Below, one piece after another: positions 38,126 to 48,125 of a DNA stretch of 64,000 bases. The translations under genes were made by a program, and so were the position numbers. The stretch is from NCBI RefSeq assembly GCF_024297065.1, contig NZ_CP101114.1:2074501-2138500 (forward strand). Reading direction: 5' to 3'. The stretch comes from Bartonella harrusi. GTDB lineage: Bacteria > Pseudomonadota > Alphaproteobacteria > Rhizobiales > Rhizobiaceae. The stretch's first letter is position 1. Each line of letters starts with the position of its first letter. The notes under the pieces are model-generated. The model was not told the DNA's origin and did no database searches. It worked only from the letters and a program-made list of their open reading frames with translations.

Positions 38126-41100
38126 GATTGATCTGCTTTCTGAAGTCCACTTGACCATTCCCATAACCGTGCCAAATGATCATAATCACCTTCATATTGT
38201 TTTTTTAAAGGAACTGCGTGTGAAAGATAGCCTTGTTGTGGATTGTTATAATATTCCATTAATGCCATAAGCTGTTGCCATGCTTTTTCACCGAGACTAA
38301 TGATACTTTGGTGCTCTTTTTCTGAAAAAATTGATTGAGGAGTAATTTTTCCTTTTTTATTGAGAGCAATATAAAATAAATTGACAGGAATAAGATCTTG
38401 AAAATCTGTAAAGGCACCTCGCATAAGCAAAGCTATTTCCAATGCCAATTGTGGAAAAAATAAATCACGAACTTGTTTTGATGAGGGAGGTGTGCTGGTT
38501 TTAAAATCAACAATTTCAACCATTTTATTTGGCAATACGTCAATACGATCCGCACGCCCTGAAAGCGTTACACCTGTTGTTCCTATCGGTATTTTTTGTG
38601 AGACCACTTCTATATATCGCTTTCGAGGCCCTAAACTTTGTTCCCATTGGAGTAAAAATGGCGCAAGATTTTTAAAATTATTCCACCAGATTGTTTCAAT
38701 ATCGGCAGGCAAATTCAATTTATCGAATTCATTACGTCCGATATTGAGAAGTGCGTCCAGTGCATTTGTAGCATTGGGATTTTTTATTTTTGTACAAAAG
38801 GCAGCAAGAATAGCGTGATAAAGTATTCCACGTTCAGCAGCACTAGGAGCGTTGATGAGGGCTTTAAGCGGTTTGAGATGCAAGATTTTTTTGGCATAAA
38901 TTGCATAAGGATCATACCGCAATGTTGCAATTTCAGTGATTGAAAAATGACGTGGACGCATATCAAGAGGGGGGACAGGACAAGGGCGTTCTGCACAGGC
39001 GTTCATATTAGTGTTATCAAGCATTTTCGCCCAATGAAGCAATATTTCTCCTCGTGCACGGATTTGTTGCCAAACCTGTTTTCCTATAACTGTTTCCAAG
39101 CGTTGTAACCAGCGTGAAGGAAGGGAAGGAGCATGATTAACCCTTAGTGCTCTGCTCATCACTACCTTATTCATTCCCATAGCCCATTGAAAATCATGGG
39201 CAGAAAGGCCAATACGCTTTTCTGGTGGTTCAAGTGTTAACATCATTTTCATCTGTCGTGATAAAAACGCATCATTGCGGGTTGTAATCGGCCATGATCC
39301 TTCATTAAGACCACCAATGACCACAGTATCAACCGTTTGCAAGCGTGATTCCAAAGTGCCCCAAATGAATAAACGTGGATGTCCTCCGGGAGAAGGGGTG
39401 ACAGAACGGGGCGCTATCAGAGCGGAAAACATGGCAGGCCATTCGCAAAGAGAAAATTTTAATTCTGATTGATCACTAACCAATTCACGCAAAAAAGTTA
39501 CTAAAGCTTGTCCTGCTTCATGTTGATAAAGAGATACAAGAGAATTGTTTTCATCACGTCCAAAATTTTCAAAAACTTCAACGGTTGCTATTGCAACTTC
39601 ATGAAGTGTGTATTCCTTCTCTTGTTTTATGAGAGATGCTAATGGCTCGACAGCTTTGACCAAAAGATGACAAAGAAACCGTGCTTCTTCACACTTTTGT
39701 TGATCTAGAACATCAGTTTCAGAAGGATTACCGAAATGTATTTCTATCCATTTTTCGAGAAATTGATCGCATTCACAAAGATTAATACGGCTTGTATTTT
39801 CTCGAAGAACAAACAGTTCAAAATTTTCAGCCATTTCACGTAAACGATGCCGGTTTTGTCCGAGCATTGTGAGAGGATGTTTGAGAAGCGAAAGAAGAGC
39901 AATTGGATCATGAGGTTGAAATATATTTTCTAAAAGAAGCCGTAACAAGGTTGAAGGCAACGTTTGTGCAAGTGGAAGACCACCTGAATCATTTGCTTCA
40001 ATTCCAAAACGTTGTAATTCAGCGGCGACACGGCGTGCTAAATTACGGTCATTTGTGATAAGAGCAGCTGTTTTTTGAGGTTCTTCAATAGCATTGCGTA
40101 AGGCAACAGCGATGGTCAGAGCTTCTTCACGCTCGTTGATAGCTTCAATAAATGACCAGCCAGCACAAAGTTGTTCATAATCATCGCGGATAATTTTTAC
40201 CCAGTGGTCTGTTGTAGAGGCTGGTCGAAATGCTTCTGATAAAAGAGCCATACGCCTTTTCTGTGTTGCACTTTGTTGACCAATTTCGCGAACATCAATA
40301 CGTTGACATTTCATGAGAGAGAGAAGTTTTTTTAAATGATATTGAGGATGACTAAAAGCATTCCTCGTATGATCAACAACATCACAATTTGTTTTTTCTT
40401 TATGGATTACGCCTAGTGCTTCCCATTGTTCTTCATCCATATGAAGATCAAGTCCAGGAAGAACAACGGCTCCTTTGGGGTGAGAGGCAATCACTTTTAA
40501 AAGCGCAGAAACTGCGGGAATAGAACCGGATATACCAGCTGCTAGGATAGGCTTATCAGGTTTTGTATGGCATAAAGCCTCAGCATGTATTTTGAGTGCT
40601 TGATTGCGCCATTCTGCTGGATTACTCCGTTGTCTTTCTTGTAAAACTTTTGGCCAATTTTCTGTAACAATAGTGAGAAAATCGAGAGTTATTTGCCACC
40701 ATTCAGCGATCATATCGGGTGCAATTTCTTTAAGTTTTGACCAATCGGCAGCTTCTGTTTCGATTTCATCCATTAAGTTTGCTAAATCTTGAGCAAGCCA
40801 AATTGCATCGGCAGTATGAGTGGGAATAAGCACATCTTCTGTTCCAAACATGGCACGCAAATGTGCCGGCAAATTTTCACGCCAAGGACGAATAAGGCGT
40901 GCTAAAAGCAAAAGACGTTCGGTATTACCAATGGGGGGATTCAAGGTCTTGGTATGGTTTTCCAGAAAAAGGAAACCTTCTTCATCCAGATCTCCTAACG
41001 GACGAATAGTTGGCAAGAAGGTTGATTTTGTGCCACTTCTTTCAACGAAGGCGGTACGTAAAGCGCGGGCAGCACGGCGTGTTGGCACATAAATAAGGGT

Positions 41101-41235
41101 ATCGGTAAGAGCTATTTGGATATCACCATTTGGTGCAAAACTCTCAATAAGAGCACCAGAGAGCAGGGCATCAACAAAATGCGGTAGAAAAGCAGTTCCC
41201 GGAGAAATAGAAAAGACTCGTGGTTTATAGGTCAT
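38122..41235 (-). CDS. addB: Double-strand break repair protein AddB
   Basis: AddB is the partner of AddA, with an inactivated helicase fold that recognises regulatory sequences and a second RecB-family nuclease. The 1037-residue protein shows YVPTRRAARAL near the N-terminus in place of a canonical Walker A, GLNEGSWP in the middle, and the nuclease residues GRADRIDVLPNKMVEIVDFK at about residue 900. It matches the alphaproteobacterial AddB type, which lacks the four-cysteine iron-sulfur cluster of Bacillus AddB. The stop is coupled to addA (ATGA). Confidence 0.93.
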   Translation of the reverse strand: MTYKPRVFSISPGTAFLPHFVDALLSGALIESFAPNGDIQIALTDTLIYVPTRRAARALRTAFVERSGTKSTFLPTIRPLGDLDEEGFLFLENHTKTLNPPIGNTERLLLLARLIRPWRENLPAHLRAMFGTEDVLIPTHTADAIWLAQDLANLMDEIETEAADWSKLKEIAPDMIAEWWQITLDFLTIVTENWPKVLQERQRSNPAEWRNQALKIHAEALCHTKPDKPILAAGISGSIPAVSALLKVIASHPKGAVVLPGLDLHMDEEQWEALGVIHKEKTNCDVVDHTRNAFSHPQYHLKKLLSLMKCQRIDVREIGQQSATQKRRMALLSEAFRPASTTDHWVKIIRDDYEQLCAGWSFIEAINEREEALTIAVALRNAIEEPQKTAALITNDRNLARRVAAELQRFGIEANDSGGLPLAQTLPSTLLRLLLENIFQPHDPIALLSLLKHPLTMLGQNRHRLREMAENFELFVLRENTSRINLCECDQFLEKWIEIHFGNPSETDVLDQQKCEEARFLCHLLVKAVEPLASLIKQEKEYTLHEVAIATVEVFENFGRDENNSLVSLYQHEAGQALVTFLRELVSDQSELKFSLCEWPAMFSALIAPRSVTPSPGGHPRLFIWGTLESRLQTVDTVVIGGLNEGSWPITTRNDAFLSRQMKMMLTLEPPEKRIGLSAHDFQWAMGMNKVVMSRALRVNHAPSLPSRWLQRLETVIGKQVWQQIRARGEILLHWAKMLDNTNMNACAERPCPVPPLDMRPRHFSITEIATLRYDPYAIYAKKILHLKPLKALINAPSAAERGILYHAILAAFCTKIKNPNATNALDALLNIGRNEFDKLNLPADIETIWWNNFKNLAPFLLQWEQSLGPRKRYIEVVSQKIPIGTTGVTLSGRADRIDVLPNKMVEIVDFKTSTPPSSKQVRDLFFPQLALEIALLMRGAFTDFQDLIPVNLFYIALNKKGKITPQSIFSEKEHQSIISLGEKAWQQLMALMEYYNNPQQGYLSHAVPLKKQYEGDYDHLARLWEWSSGLQKADQS

Positions 41236-41509
41236 GTAATCTCGTTTGGAATGCGTAGAAATGTTTCATATTATGAATGATTTATGTTCTCTCTACTGTA
41301 TACAATTTTCATGAAGAGAGAAACTAAAAAGCGAAATTTGTACAGTGAATGTTTCAACTGAGGTTAAACAGTTAACTTTCCAGATAATCTCTGTTTCTTT
41401 TCATCAAAGGTTTGGAAAAAAGGGTCATGAAAATCTCTTTATTTTCACATTTTTTAGCAAAAATACTTTAATGAGACGAAGAGTATCCAAGGATTAAAGG
41501 TATGAGATT

Positions 41510-43003
41510 TTATTGTGCTTTTAAAAGAAGTCCTGCGTCTTGATAAAATCTTTGTAAAGGTGCAAGCATTGGATGTGAAAGATTGCGAGCAAGATAATCT
41601 TGTATATGGGGAAGATACTTAAGATAAGATGATTTTCCATCTTGTTGGTGAAGACGTATGAAAATTCCTAGAATTTTTGAAGTCCGTTGAGCGCCTGCAA
41701 TTGCATAAAGCGTACGCAATTCCTTTTCATCAAAAGAGCGTGCTGTTTTATGGCGTGCATGACAATAAGCATCGAGAATTTTTGTCTCAAGTGTTGGAGA
41801 AATAAATGTGCGAGCATCTTGTGCTAAAGAAACAAGATCATAGGCTGTTGGACCTTTTAAACCGTCTTGAAAATCAAGAAGACCAATACGAGCCATTCCT
41901 TCCTGATGCATACGCCAAAGAATATTGGGGGAATGATAATCACGCATAACAAAAGTATTTTCTCCTTGGATCAACCTATCGAGATAGGGTTGCCAACAGC
42001 TAAAAAAGGCTTTACGCTGTTCTTGATCTACGCTCTTTTGTGTTTGAAAAGGCAAATACCAATCAAGCAATAAGGAGAGCTCTGATTGTAATGCTTGGCA
42101 ATCATAGGAGGGAATTTGAAGCAAAAATGTTGCAAATTGCTTTTGTGAAGGCCACAATTTTTGATGAAAGGAAGCCAGCAATTGGCTACAAGCAATGTAA
42201 CGCTCTTCTATAGGATGAGCATTTTTATCTAAGAGCCCTTCACGGCCGAAATCTTCTAAAATCAAAAGGCCTTTTTCAAAGTCTTCGACAAAGATATGAG
42301 GGGCAGAAAATCCGTTGTCTAAAATAAGCTGGTTAATGCCAACAAATTGACGAATGTCCTGTGCAAGATATGCCATTGTTGCATAAGAGAGATCTGCGTT
42401 TTGTTTCTTCTGCATCGTTTGTGCATCCATGAGGATTTCTTGATGATTCCCATCCTTGAGAAGTTCATAGGTGCGGGTGGAGGCATCATGAGCCAAAAAG
42501 TGACGATGAACATGACCGCGATTATGGTTTTTTAAAAATGTACGAATAGCAAAAGATTTCTGGAGACGTTCAGTAGCATATTGTGCTGATGTAAGGGACA
42601 CATAACGCCCATGGTCTTTATATTGTAAAGTGAGAGCAAAGGTCGCTTGTCCTAAAAGATCTTCACTTTTTTCTGGCCATTCAATAAGTAGAATATTTTT
42701 CTCATGTGCTTCATAAAGTCCTAATTCATCAATTTCTTCTGGTATAGAAAGGCGATAAAGATCAGCATGAATAATGTCAAACTGTGGTAGTTGATAGCTT
42801 TGAACAAGAGTGAAAGTAGGGCTTGGTACATCCAGCGTATTATCGTTAGCAAGGGTGTGAATGATTGTCCGTGCGATGGTTGATTTTCCTGTACCAAGAT
42901 CACCTTGTAGTGTTACAAGGTCACCTGATTTTAAGGCGAGGGCTAGATCTTGCGCAAAAAGCTTCGTTGCTTCTTCATTTTCAAGAAAAAAACTAAAATT
43001 CAT
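41510..43003 (-). CDS. tsaE: Fusion of TsaE (tRNA t6A ATPase) and an aminoglycoside-phosphotransferase-like kinase
   Basis: Residues 1 to about 150 are TsaE, the ATPase that assists TsaB-TsaD in threonylcarbamoylation of A37 in ANN-decoding tRNAs: Walker A GDLGTGKST, PSPTFTLVQSY, HADLYRL. The rest is a kinase fold of the APH/choline-kinase type with the catalytic RDYHSPNILW and the metal-binding LLDFQDG. In related bacteria a separate AmgK-like sugar kinase lies here next to a MurU-like nucleotidyltransferase for cell-wall sugar recycling. The partner gene is absent: only 274 bases separate this gene from addB. The start is ATG 43003 (MNFSFF), with an in-frame ATG at 43030 also possible. Confidence 0.9.
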   Translation of the reverse strand: MNFSFFLENEEATKLFAQDLALALKSGDLVTLQGDLGTGKSTIARTIIHTLANDNTLDVPSPTFTLVQSYQLPQFDIIHADLYRLSIPEEIDELGLYEAHEKNILLIEWPEKSEDLLGQATFALTLQYKDHGRYVSLTSAQYATERLQKSFAIRTFLKNHNRGHVHRHFLAHDASTRTYELLKDGNHQEILMDAQTMQKKQNADLSYATMAYLAQDIRQFVGINQLILDNGFSAPHIFVEDFEKGLLILEDFGREGLLDKNAHPIEERYIACSQLLASFHQKLWPSQKQFATFLLQIPSYDCQALQSELSLLLDWYLPFQTQKSVDQEQRKAFFSCWQPYLDRLIQGENTFVMRDYHSPNILWRMHQEGMARIGLLDFQDGLKGPTAYDLVSLAQDARTFISPTLETKILDAYCHARHKTARSFDEKELRTLYAIAGAQRTSKILGIFIRLHQQDGKSSYLKYLPHIQDYLARNLSHPMLAPLQRFYQDAGLLLKAQ

Positions 43004-43055
43004 AAACCGTTCCGTGAAATGGATGTACAAAATTTTTTAATAAGAGAGAACGAGA

Positions 43056-45476
43056 TTAAAGCACTTTATCTCCTTTGGAAATCGGGAAAAAACATTTAAC
43101 CGTTGTTCCTTGTCCAGCACCGGTAAGAATTTCAACATGTCCACCGTGGAGTTCAACAAAGCTTTTAACAAGGGATAAACCAAGACCTGCTCCAGCACGT
43201 CCACCATGATGTGAATGGGCGGAAAAGCGTTTAAAAATACGGTCCAGAACATCTTTTGGAATATCAGATCCTTCATTATGAACACTAAAGACAATATTAT
43301 CATCTTGTTGGTCGGCACAAAACTCAATCGTGCTTGCTTCTGTTGCAAAATTAATGGCATTACTGAGGACATTAACAAAGATTTGATGCAAACGTGTTGC
43401 ATCAGCGTAGATAAGATTTAAGGATGGGGAAATTTGTTGTGAAAGCACAATATAACGCCCATTAACACGCTCTTCCACACGTGTTACGGCTTGCACCATA
43501 GCATCGGCAATATTAACGGGTTGTATATCTAGCTCCATGATACCAGCATCAAGGGTTGCAAGATCAAGGATATCGTTAACAATATTCAAAAGTGTGCCTG
43601 ATTCGGAATGAATATGTCCAAGATATTCTTTTTGACGTTCGTTGACAGAGCCGAAAATTTGATCACGTAAGATATCAGAAAATCCAATAATATTGGTAAG
43701 GGGCGTCCGCAGTTCATAGGAAACATGTTGAACGAATTCATTACGCAAACGATCAGCACTTTCTAAAGCTTCATTTTTTTCTTGAAGAGCGCGCGCGATA
43801 TGAACACTGTCTGTAACATTCACGAAGGTCACCATCGTCTGCCCATTGGGAAGCGGGACCAATGTATAATCAATAATCATTCCATTTATAAGATCCATAC
43901 GTCCTGAACAGGTGTCGCGTTTTTCATCAAAACCTGTAATAAATTTGGTAAATTGGTCCCATTCTTTTCCCATGGTTAAGGGAGCACAATGGCTTTGTAA
44001 TTGCGTAATATGGGTACCTTCCACCAATAAATTATAGGAAAGAGACCATAATTTTGATAAAGCAGGATTCGATAAACGAAGACGTCCATCGGTACCAAAA
44101 ACCACCACACCTTCTGAAAGTTTATCAAGGGTTTCCCCCTGTATTTTAATGAGCGTATTATAACGCCGTTCAAGATCTATTTTTTCTGTAAGGTTTTCAT
44201 AAAGCCAAGTGACACCCCCTTGTGGATGAGGACTAGAAATAACACGTACTGTACGTCCATCTGGAAGATTCCAAATTTGTTGATTCGATTCCGTTTGTTG
44301 ATAGGCTTTAAAAAGTTCTTCTTTCCATGTTCGCCAATCAGGATGTTCAGCAAGGAGACCTTTTTCACGCAAACGTTCAAGTAGCAGTGTATGGTTCGGT
44401 TCACTTTCTAAAAACGTGCTCTCCAATGGCCATAAAATTTTAAAAGCTTGGTTGCAAAATTTTAATTTCTGATTGATATCGAAAACAGCCACTGCTGTTG
44501 AAATTTTATCAAGTGTTTCACAATGATTTTTCTGTACACGTTTTAGTTCATTGGCGAGATTTTCATATGTGCTGTCATCATGGGCAAAAGCTGCCATTCC
44601 TTCGGCTGTCGTAATTCGTGTGAGGTGAAAACAGTGGCGTTCTCCATCAATAACTGTATGAACATGCTCTTGAAAAATCGTTTCTGTCTCATCTGTTTTG
44701 CGTTGTGTTGTTTCATTGAAAAGATCATCGACTTCATGACTACCTTCTCGAAAACCTGTTATTTCCCTAAAGGCGCGATTAACAAAACAAACCTTTCCTT
44801 CACAATCGCGTATCCATACGGGTTCTTGAATACAATCAAGCAGATTGCGCTGCATTCTTAGTTCAATAAGGATTTTAGCGATATCTTTCTGTAAATGGGC
44901 ATTTTCACTCTGCTGTGTTGAGATGTCTTGAAAACGTGCAATGGCTACTGTTCCAGCGATGACTCCTGTTACCTGTAACAAAACATTGTTTTTGGTAGTA
45001 ACAGAAAGCTCAAAAGGATGAGACTTGCAACGCAATTGCGTTAATGCATAGTTAAGTTCTCGCAAAGAATTTTCTTCAAGCCAAAGCTCAAAATGCTGAA
45101 AATCTTGCTGCACAATTCCCGCTTTTTGTAATGTGGGAATATTACCAACCATACGAGGAAAAACCGTTGGATTTTCCCAAATAAGAAGCAATTGCCCTGT
45201 TTCTTCTAGGAGCCATTCATAATATTTAAGTTTTTCAGAAAAATCTACTTGAAGAGCCTGTAGAGGCTTTTGTGAAGCTTTTTTCACACGCATAATAACT
45301 GCTATACATGTGAGAAGTGAAGCACAAGAAATCCCTCCACACAATGCTAAAAAAAGCCATGGTCCCTCTGGTAAAGTGAATGCAAATGGTAAATGGATTT
45401 TCGATGATTGTGCAACAACGTCTGTCAGGAAAAAAAGGACAAAAAGACAAAAAGTATGCGTACAGATTCGGATCAT
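43056..45476 (-). CDS. divL: DivL-type PAS sensor kinase with Tyr in place of the phospho-His
   Basis: A large membrane sensor kinase: two N-terminal hydrophobic segments (CLFVLFFLTDVVAQ and GPWLFLALCGGISCASLLTCIAVIM), several PAS domains, a dimerisation helix and a HATPase. The H-box reads HVSYELRTPL, where other kinases have SHELRTPL. The Tyr codon is at 43716-43718 (about residue 587 from ATG 45476). The N-box NVLSNAINFA and G-box GAGLGLS remain. Tyr here is the hallmark of Caulobacter DivL, which reads DivK phosphorylation and controls CckA-ChpT-CtrA. A GTG at 45521 is an alternative start. Neighbours tsaE and ahcY match the divL locus in alphaproteobacteria. Confidence 0.85.
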   Translation of the reverse strand: MIRICTHTFCLFVLFFLTDVVAQSSKIHLPFAFTLPEGPWLFLALCGGISCASLLTCIAVIMRVKKASQKPLQALQVDFSEKLKYYEWLLEETGQLLLIWENPTVFPRMVGNIPTLQKAGIVQQDFQHFELWLEENSLRELNYALTQLRCKSHPFELSVTTKNNVLLQVTGVIAGTVAIARFQDISTQQSENAHLQKDIAKILIELRMQRNLLDCIQEPVWIRDCEGKVCFVNRAFREITGFREGSHEVDDLFNETTQRKTDETETIFQEHVHTVIDGERHCFHLTRITTAEGMAAFAHDDSTYENLANELKRVQKNHCETLDKISTAVAVFDINQKLKFCNQAFKILWPLESTFLESEPNHTLLLERLREKGLLAEHPDWRTWKEELFKAYQQTESNQQIWNLPDGRTVRVISSPHPQGGVTWLYENLTEKIDLERRYNTLIKIQGETLDKLSEGVVVFGTDGRLRLSNPALSKLWSLSYNLLVEGTHITQLQSHCAPLTMGKEWDQFTKFITGFDEKRDTCSGRMDLINGMIIDYTLVPLPNGQTMVTFVNVTDSVHIARALQEKNEALESADRLRNEFVQHVSYELRTPLTNIIGFSDILRDQIFGSVNERQKEYLGHIHSESGTLLNIVNDILDLATLDAGIMELDIQPVNIADAMVQAVTRVEERVNGRYIVLSQQISPSLNLIYADATRLHQIFVNVLSNAINFATEASTIEFCADQQDDNIVFSVHNEGSDIPKDVLDRIFKRFSAHSHHGGRAGAGLGLSLVKSFVELHGGHVEILTGAGQGTTVKCFFPISKGDKVL

Positions 45477-45557
45477 TTTGTAAGCTTTCTCTTTGGGGGT
45501 AGAATCACCAAAGCGGAGCACGGCACTTTTTCCTTTTTTTTAACCCAAGGAAACATT

Positions 45558-46955
45558 TTAGTAACGATAATGATCTGGTTTATAAGGTCCTTGTGGTGTA
45601 ACTCCAATATATGCAGCTTGTTCTTTTGTTAAAACGGTTAATTTTATTCCTAACCGATCAAGATGAAGCCGTGCAACTTTCTCATCGAGGTGTTTAGGCA
45701 AAACAGCCACTTCATTTTTGTAGTATGCTCCATGGTTAAAGAGTTCAATTTGCGCTAAAACTTGGTTGGTAAATGAAGCTGACATGACAAAAGAGGGATG
45801 TCCTGTCGCATTACCAAGATTAAGTAAGCGCCCTTCAGAGAGCAAAATAATACGTTTTCCATCAGGAAAGGTGATCATATCAACTTGAGGTTTAATATTC
45901 GTCCATGGCAAGTTTCTAAGGGCTGCTACTTGGATTTCATTATCAAAATGACCAATATTTCCAAGGATACACATATCTCTTACTTGCCGCATATGGTCTA
46001 AACGAACAATATCTTTATTGCCGGTTGTTGTGATGATAATATCGGCATTCGCAGCGGTATCATCTAAATAAACAACTTCATAGCCATCCATCGCTGCCTG
46101 AAGAGCACAGATTGGGTCAATTTCTGTCACTTTAACGCGTGCGCCAGCACCAGAAAGAGCGGCTGCGGAACCTTTACCCACATCGCCATAACCACAAACA
46201 ATAGCGGTTTTGCCAGCTATCATTACATCCGTTGCGCGTCGAATACCATCCACCAATGATTCTCTACACCCATATTTATTATCAAATTTTGATTTTGTGA
46301 CACTATCATTGACATTAATAGCAGGAAAAGACAAAAGTCCTTGCTTTTGTAATTGATGAAGACGGTGTACCCCTGTTGTCGTTTCCTCACTCACACCTTT
46401 AATTGCTGTGCGTTGGCGTGTGAAAAATCCTGGTGTGATAGTCATACGTTTTTGAATTTGTTTAAAAAAAAGTTCTTCTTCTTCTGTTTTTGGATGAGAG
46501 AGAACATCGTTATTTTCTTCTGCAAGGCATCCCATCAAAATATAGTTTGTAGCATCAGCTCCATCATCTAAAATAAGACTTGAAGGATTGCCATCAGGCC
46601 ATTGAAAGATAGCATCTATGTAAGTCCAATATTCTTCAAGCGTTTCACCCTTGACAGCAAAAACAGCCGTCCCTGTGGCTGCAATAGCTGCTGCTGCGTG
46701 GTCTTGTGTAGAAAAAATATTGCTAGAACTCCACCGTACATCAGCACCAAGAGCTTTCAATGTTTCAATTAAAACAGCTGTTTGAATGGTCATGTGCAAA
46801 GAACCAGAAATACGTGCACCGCGCAAAGGTTGGCTGGAAGAAAACTCTTTACGACAAGCCATTAACCCAGGCATTTCTGTTTCGGCAATATCAAGCTCTT
46901 TACGCCCATAGGCAGCAAGCGCAATATCTTTGACAACATAATCTGGAGTTGCCAT
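45558..46955 (-). CDS. ahcY: S-adenosylhomocysteine hydrolase
   Basis: AhcY splits S-adenosylhomocysteine into adenosine and homocysteine, removing the product inhibitor of methyltransferases. The 465-residue protein has DDGADAT (substrate site), [13 protein letters not shown] with the catalytic lysine, the NAD-binding loop [12 protein letters not shown], and the C-terminal PDHYRY. It contains the roughly 40-residue insertion typical of the long bacterial form. The upstream minus-strand leader is only AAAGGAATAAAG before ATG. I see no SAH riboswitch. Confidence 0.97.
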   Translation of the reverse strand: MATPDYVVKDIALAAYGRKELDIAETEMPGLMACRKEFSSSQPLRGARISGSLHMTIQTAVLIETLKALGADVRWSSSNIFSTQDHAAAAIAATGTAVFAVKGETLEEYWTYIDAIFQWPDGNPSSLILDDGADATNYILMGCLAEENNDVLSHPKTEEEELFFKQIQKRMTITPGFFTRQRTAIKGVSEETTTGVHRLHQLQKQGLLSFPAINVNDSVTKSKFDNKYGCRESLVDGIRRATDVMIAGKTAIVCGYGDVGKGSAAALSGAGARVKVTEIDPICALQAAMDGYEVVYLDDTAANADIIITTTGNKDIVRLDHMRQVRDMCILGNIGHFDNEIQVAALRNLPWTNIKPQVDMITFPDGKRIILLSEGRLLNLGNATGHPSFVMSASFTNQVLAQIELFNHGAYYKNEVAVLPKHLDEKVARLHLDRLGIKLTVLTKEQAAYIGVTPQGPYKPDHYRY

Positions 46956-47375
46956 TCTTTATTCCTTTAAAATTATTTTATCCTAGAGGATAGGAGAAGT
47001 CCAAAAAGACGGTAAGAGAAATTAAAAAAAAATGCAAGCCAATAGCACGACTTCTTTATATGAAAAATCCTTTTCAAGTTTCTATAAATTGATACAAAAA
47101 GACGCATTTAGAAAGTCAATTATGATATTACCGATAAAATTGAGAGGGATTTAAAGAAAATTGTCTTGAGTAAGCGAAATTTAGCAATATTTATCTGTAT
47201 TTAAGCTATAAGGAAGAAAGCGTAAGAAGAAAGGCTGTTAAAAGATTATATTTTCTTAAAAAACAATAACATATATGAATAATACCAATACAGCTATTTT
47301 TTATGACATAATGTTTATTCGATTTAAAAAAATAGGGTCTCATAAAACGCATGCTCTATTATGTTCTATAAAGGG
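46956..47375. other. Gap upstream of ahcY with no recognisable gene
   Basis: About 420 AT-rich bases before integrase-remnant copy B. It presumably holds the ahcY promoter. No conserved RNA or gene is recognised. Confidence 0.5.
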
Positions 47376-47783
47376 GTTTCTAATAGGGTTACGTTCACGA
47401 AGAATAGAACGCCATTGTTTTGTGCATTCATGGGCTTGTTTTAAAGAAACATCTCTTAAAGCACCAAGCCCTTTTCACGTTGCCGCCCTAAATGGTATAT
47501 CGGTAAATCCATTGAGCAGCACCATTTTTGGGCTTGTGAAGAAGCAACCCGGCACCATCATACTCTTTACCGGCCTCAATGTTGCGATAGCCTTTGCATC
47601 TAAGATGATAGAGACATTTTAATTCCTTTCTAAACTTTTTTATCCATACATCAGCCTCGTTTGTGACATGTAAGTAAGAGGTTTTGATTGATTCAACATA
47701 AGCAAGATTGAAATGAGAAAAACTTACAATATTCGGGCGTTTCATTCAATAGGCAAAACGATAAATTATCAATATAAATCAAT
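47376..47783 (-). pseudogene. Phage-type integrase remnant repeat, copy B
   Basis: On the minus strand the shared non-coding segment (about 47640-47783) leads into GYRNIEAGKEYDGAGLLLHK, then PKNGAAQWIYRYTI and a stop. After one frameshift comes RQREKGL, and after a second, a one-base loss within GGC-TTG-GGT, ALRDVSLKQAHECTKQWRSI appears. This is the N-terminal DUF4102-like part of a tyrosine recombinase. No catalytic domain follows. It is the longest preserved N-terminus of the three copies and shows the original start region of the gene. Confidence 0.75.
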
Positions 47784-48125
47784 GTTTTGTCTGTAAATAA
47801 AAGCACATTCATAGGAAGAACCATTCTTATACTGATTATGATCAGTCAAAATCATAATTATATTTCCTAATGTCAATCTTGCCCGCATTCTCGCATCAAG
47901 ATGGTTCATAAACAGGTATCTTGGGTTCGTCTTCACACCATTTTAATCTACAGAATGCTTTCTTTTATGAGATGTAAAAAAACATTTTTATGCATTCTGA
48001 ACGCAAGAAATCGAAATGAAAAAATACTTATTCTCTTCAGCATTGTAATTTTAAATAGAAAAAAATAAATGATTATAAATCAATATCACTGTTTGTTTTT
48101 TGCTTCATCCTTGCAAGAATATTTG
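47784..48125. other. Gap downstream of the NDUFA9-like gene
   Basis: About 340 AT-rich bases between integrase-remnant copy B and the stop of the NDUFA9-like gene. No gene, tRNA or clear terminator is seen. Confidence 0.45.

Noticed and set aside
46956..47000. Possible SAH riboswitch upstream of ahcY
   Set aside because: Only a short TATCC/GGATA hairpin is present and none of the conserved riboswitch core is seen.
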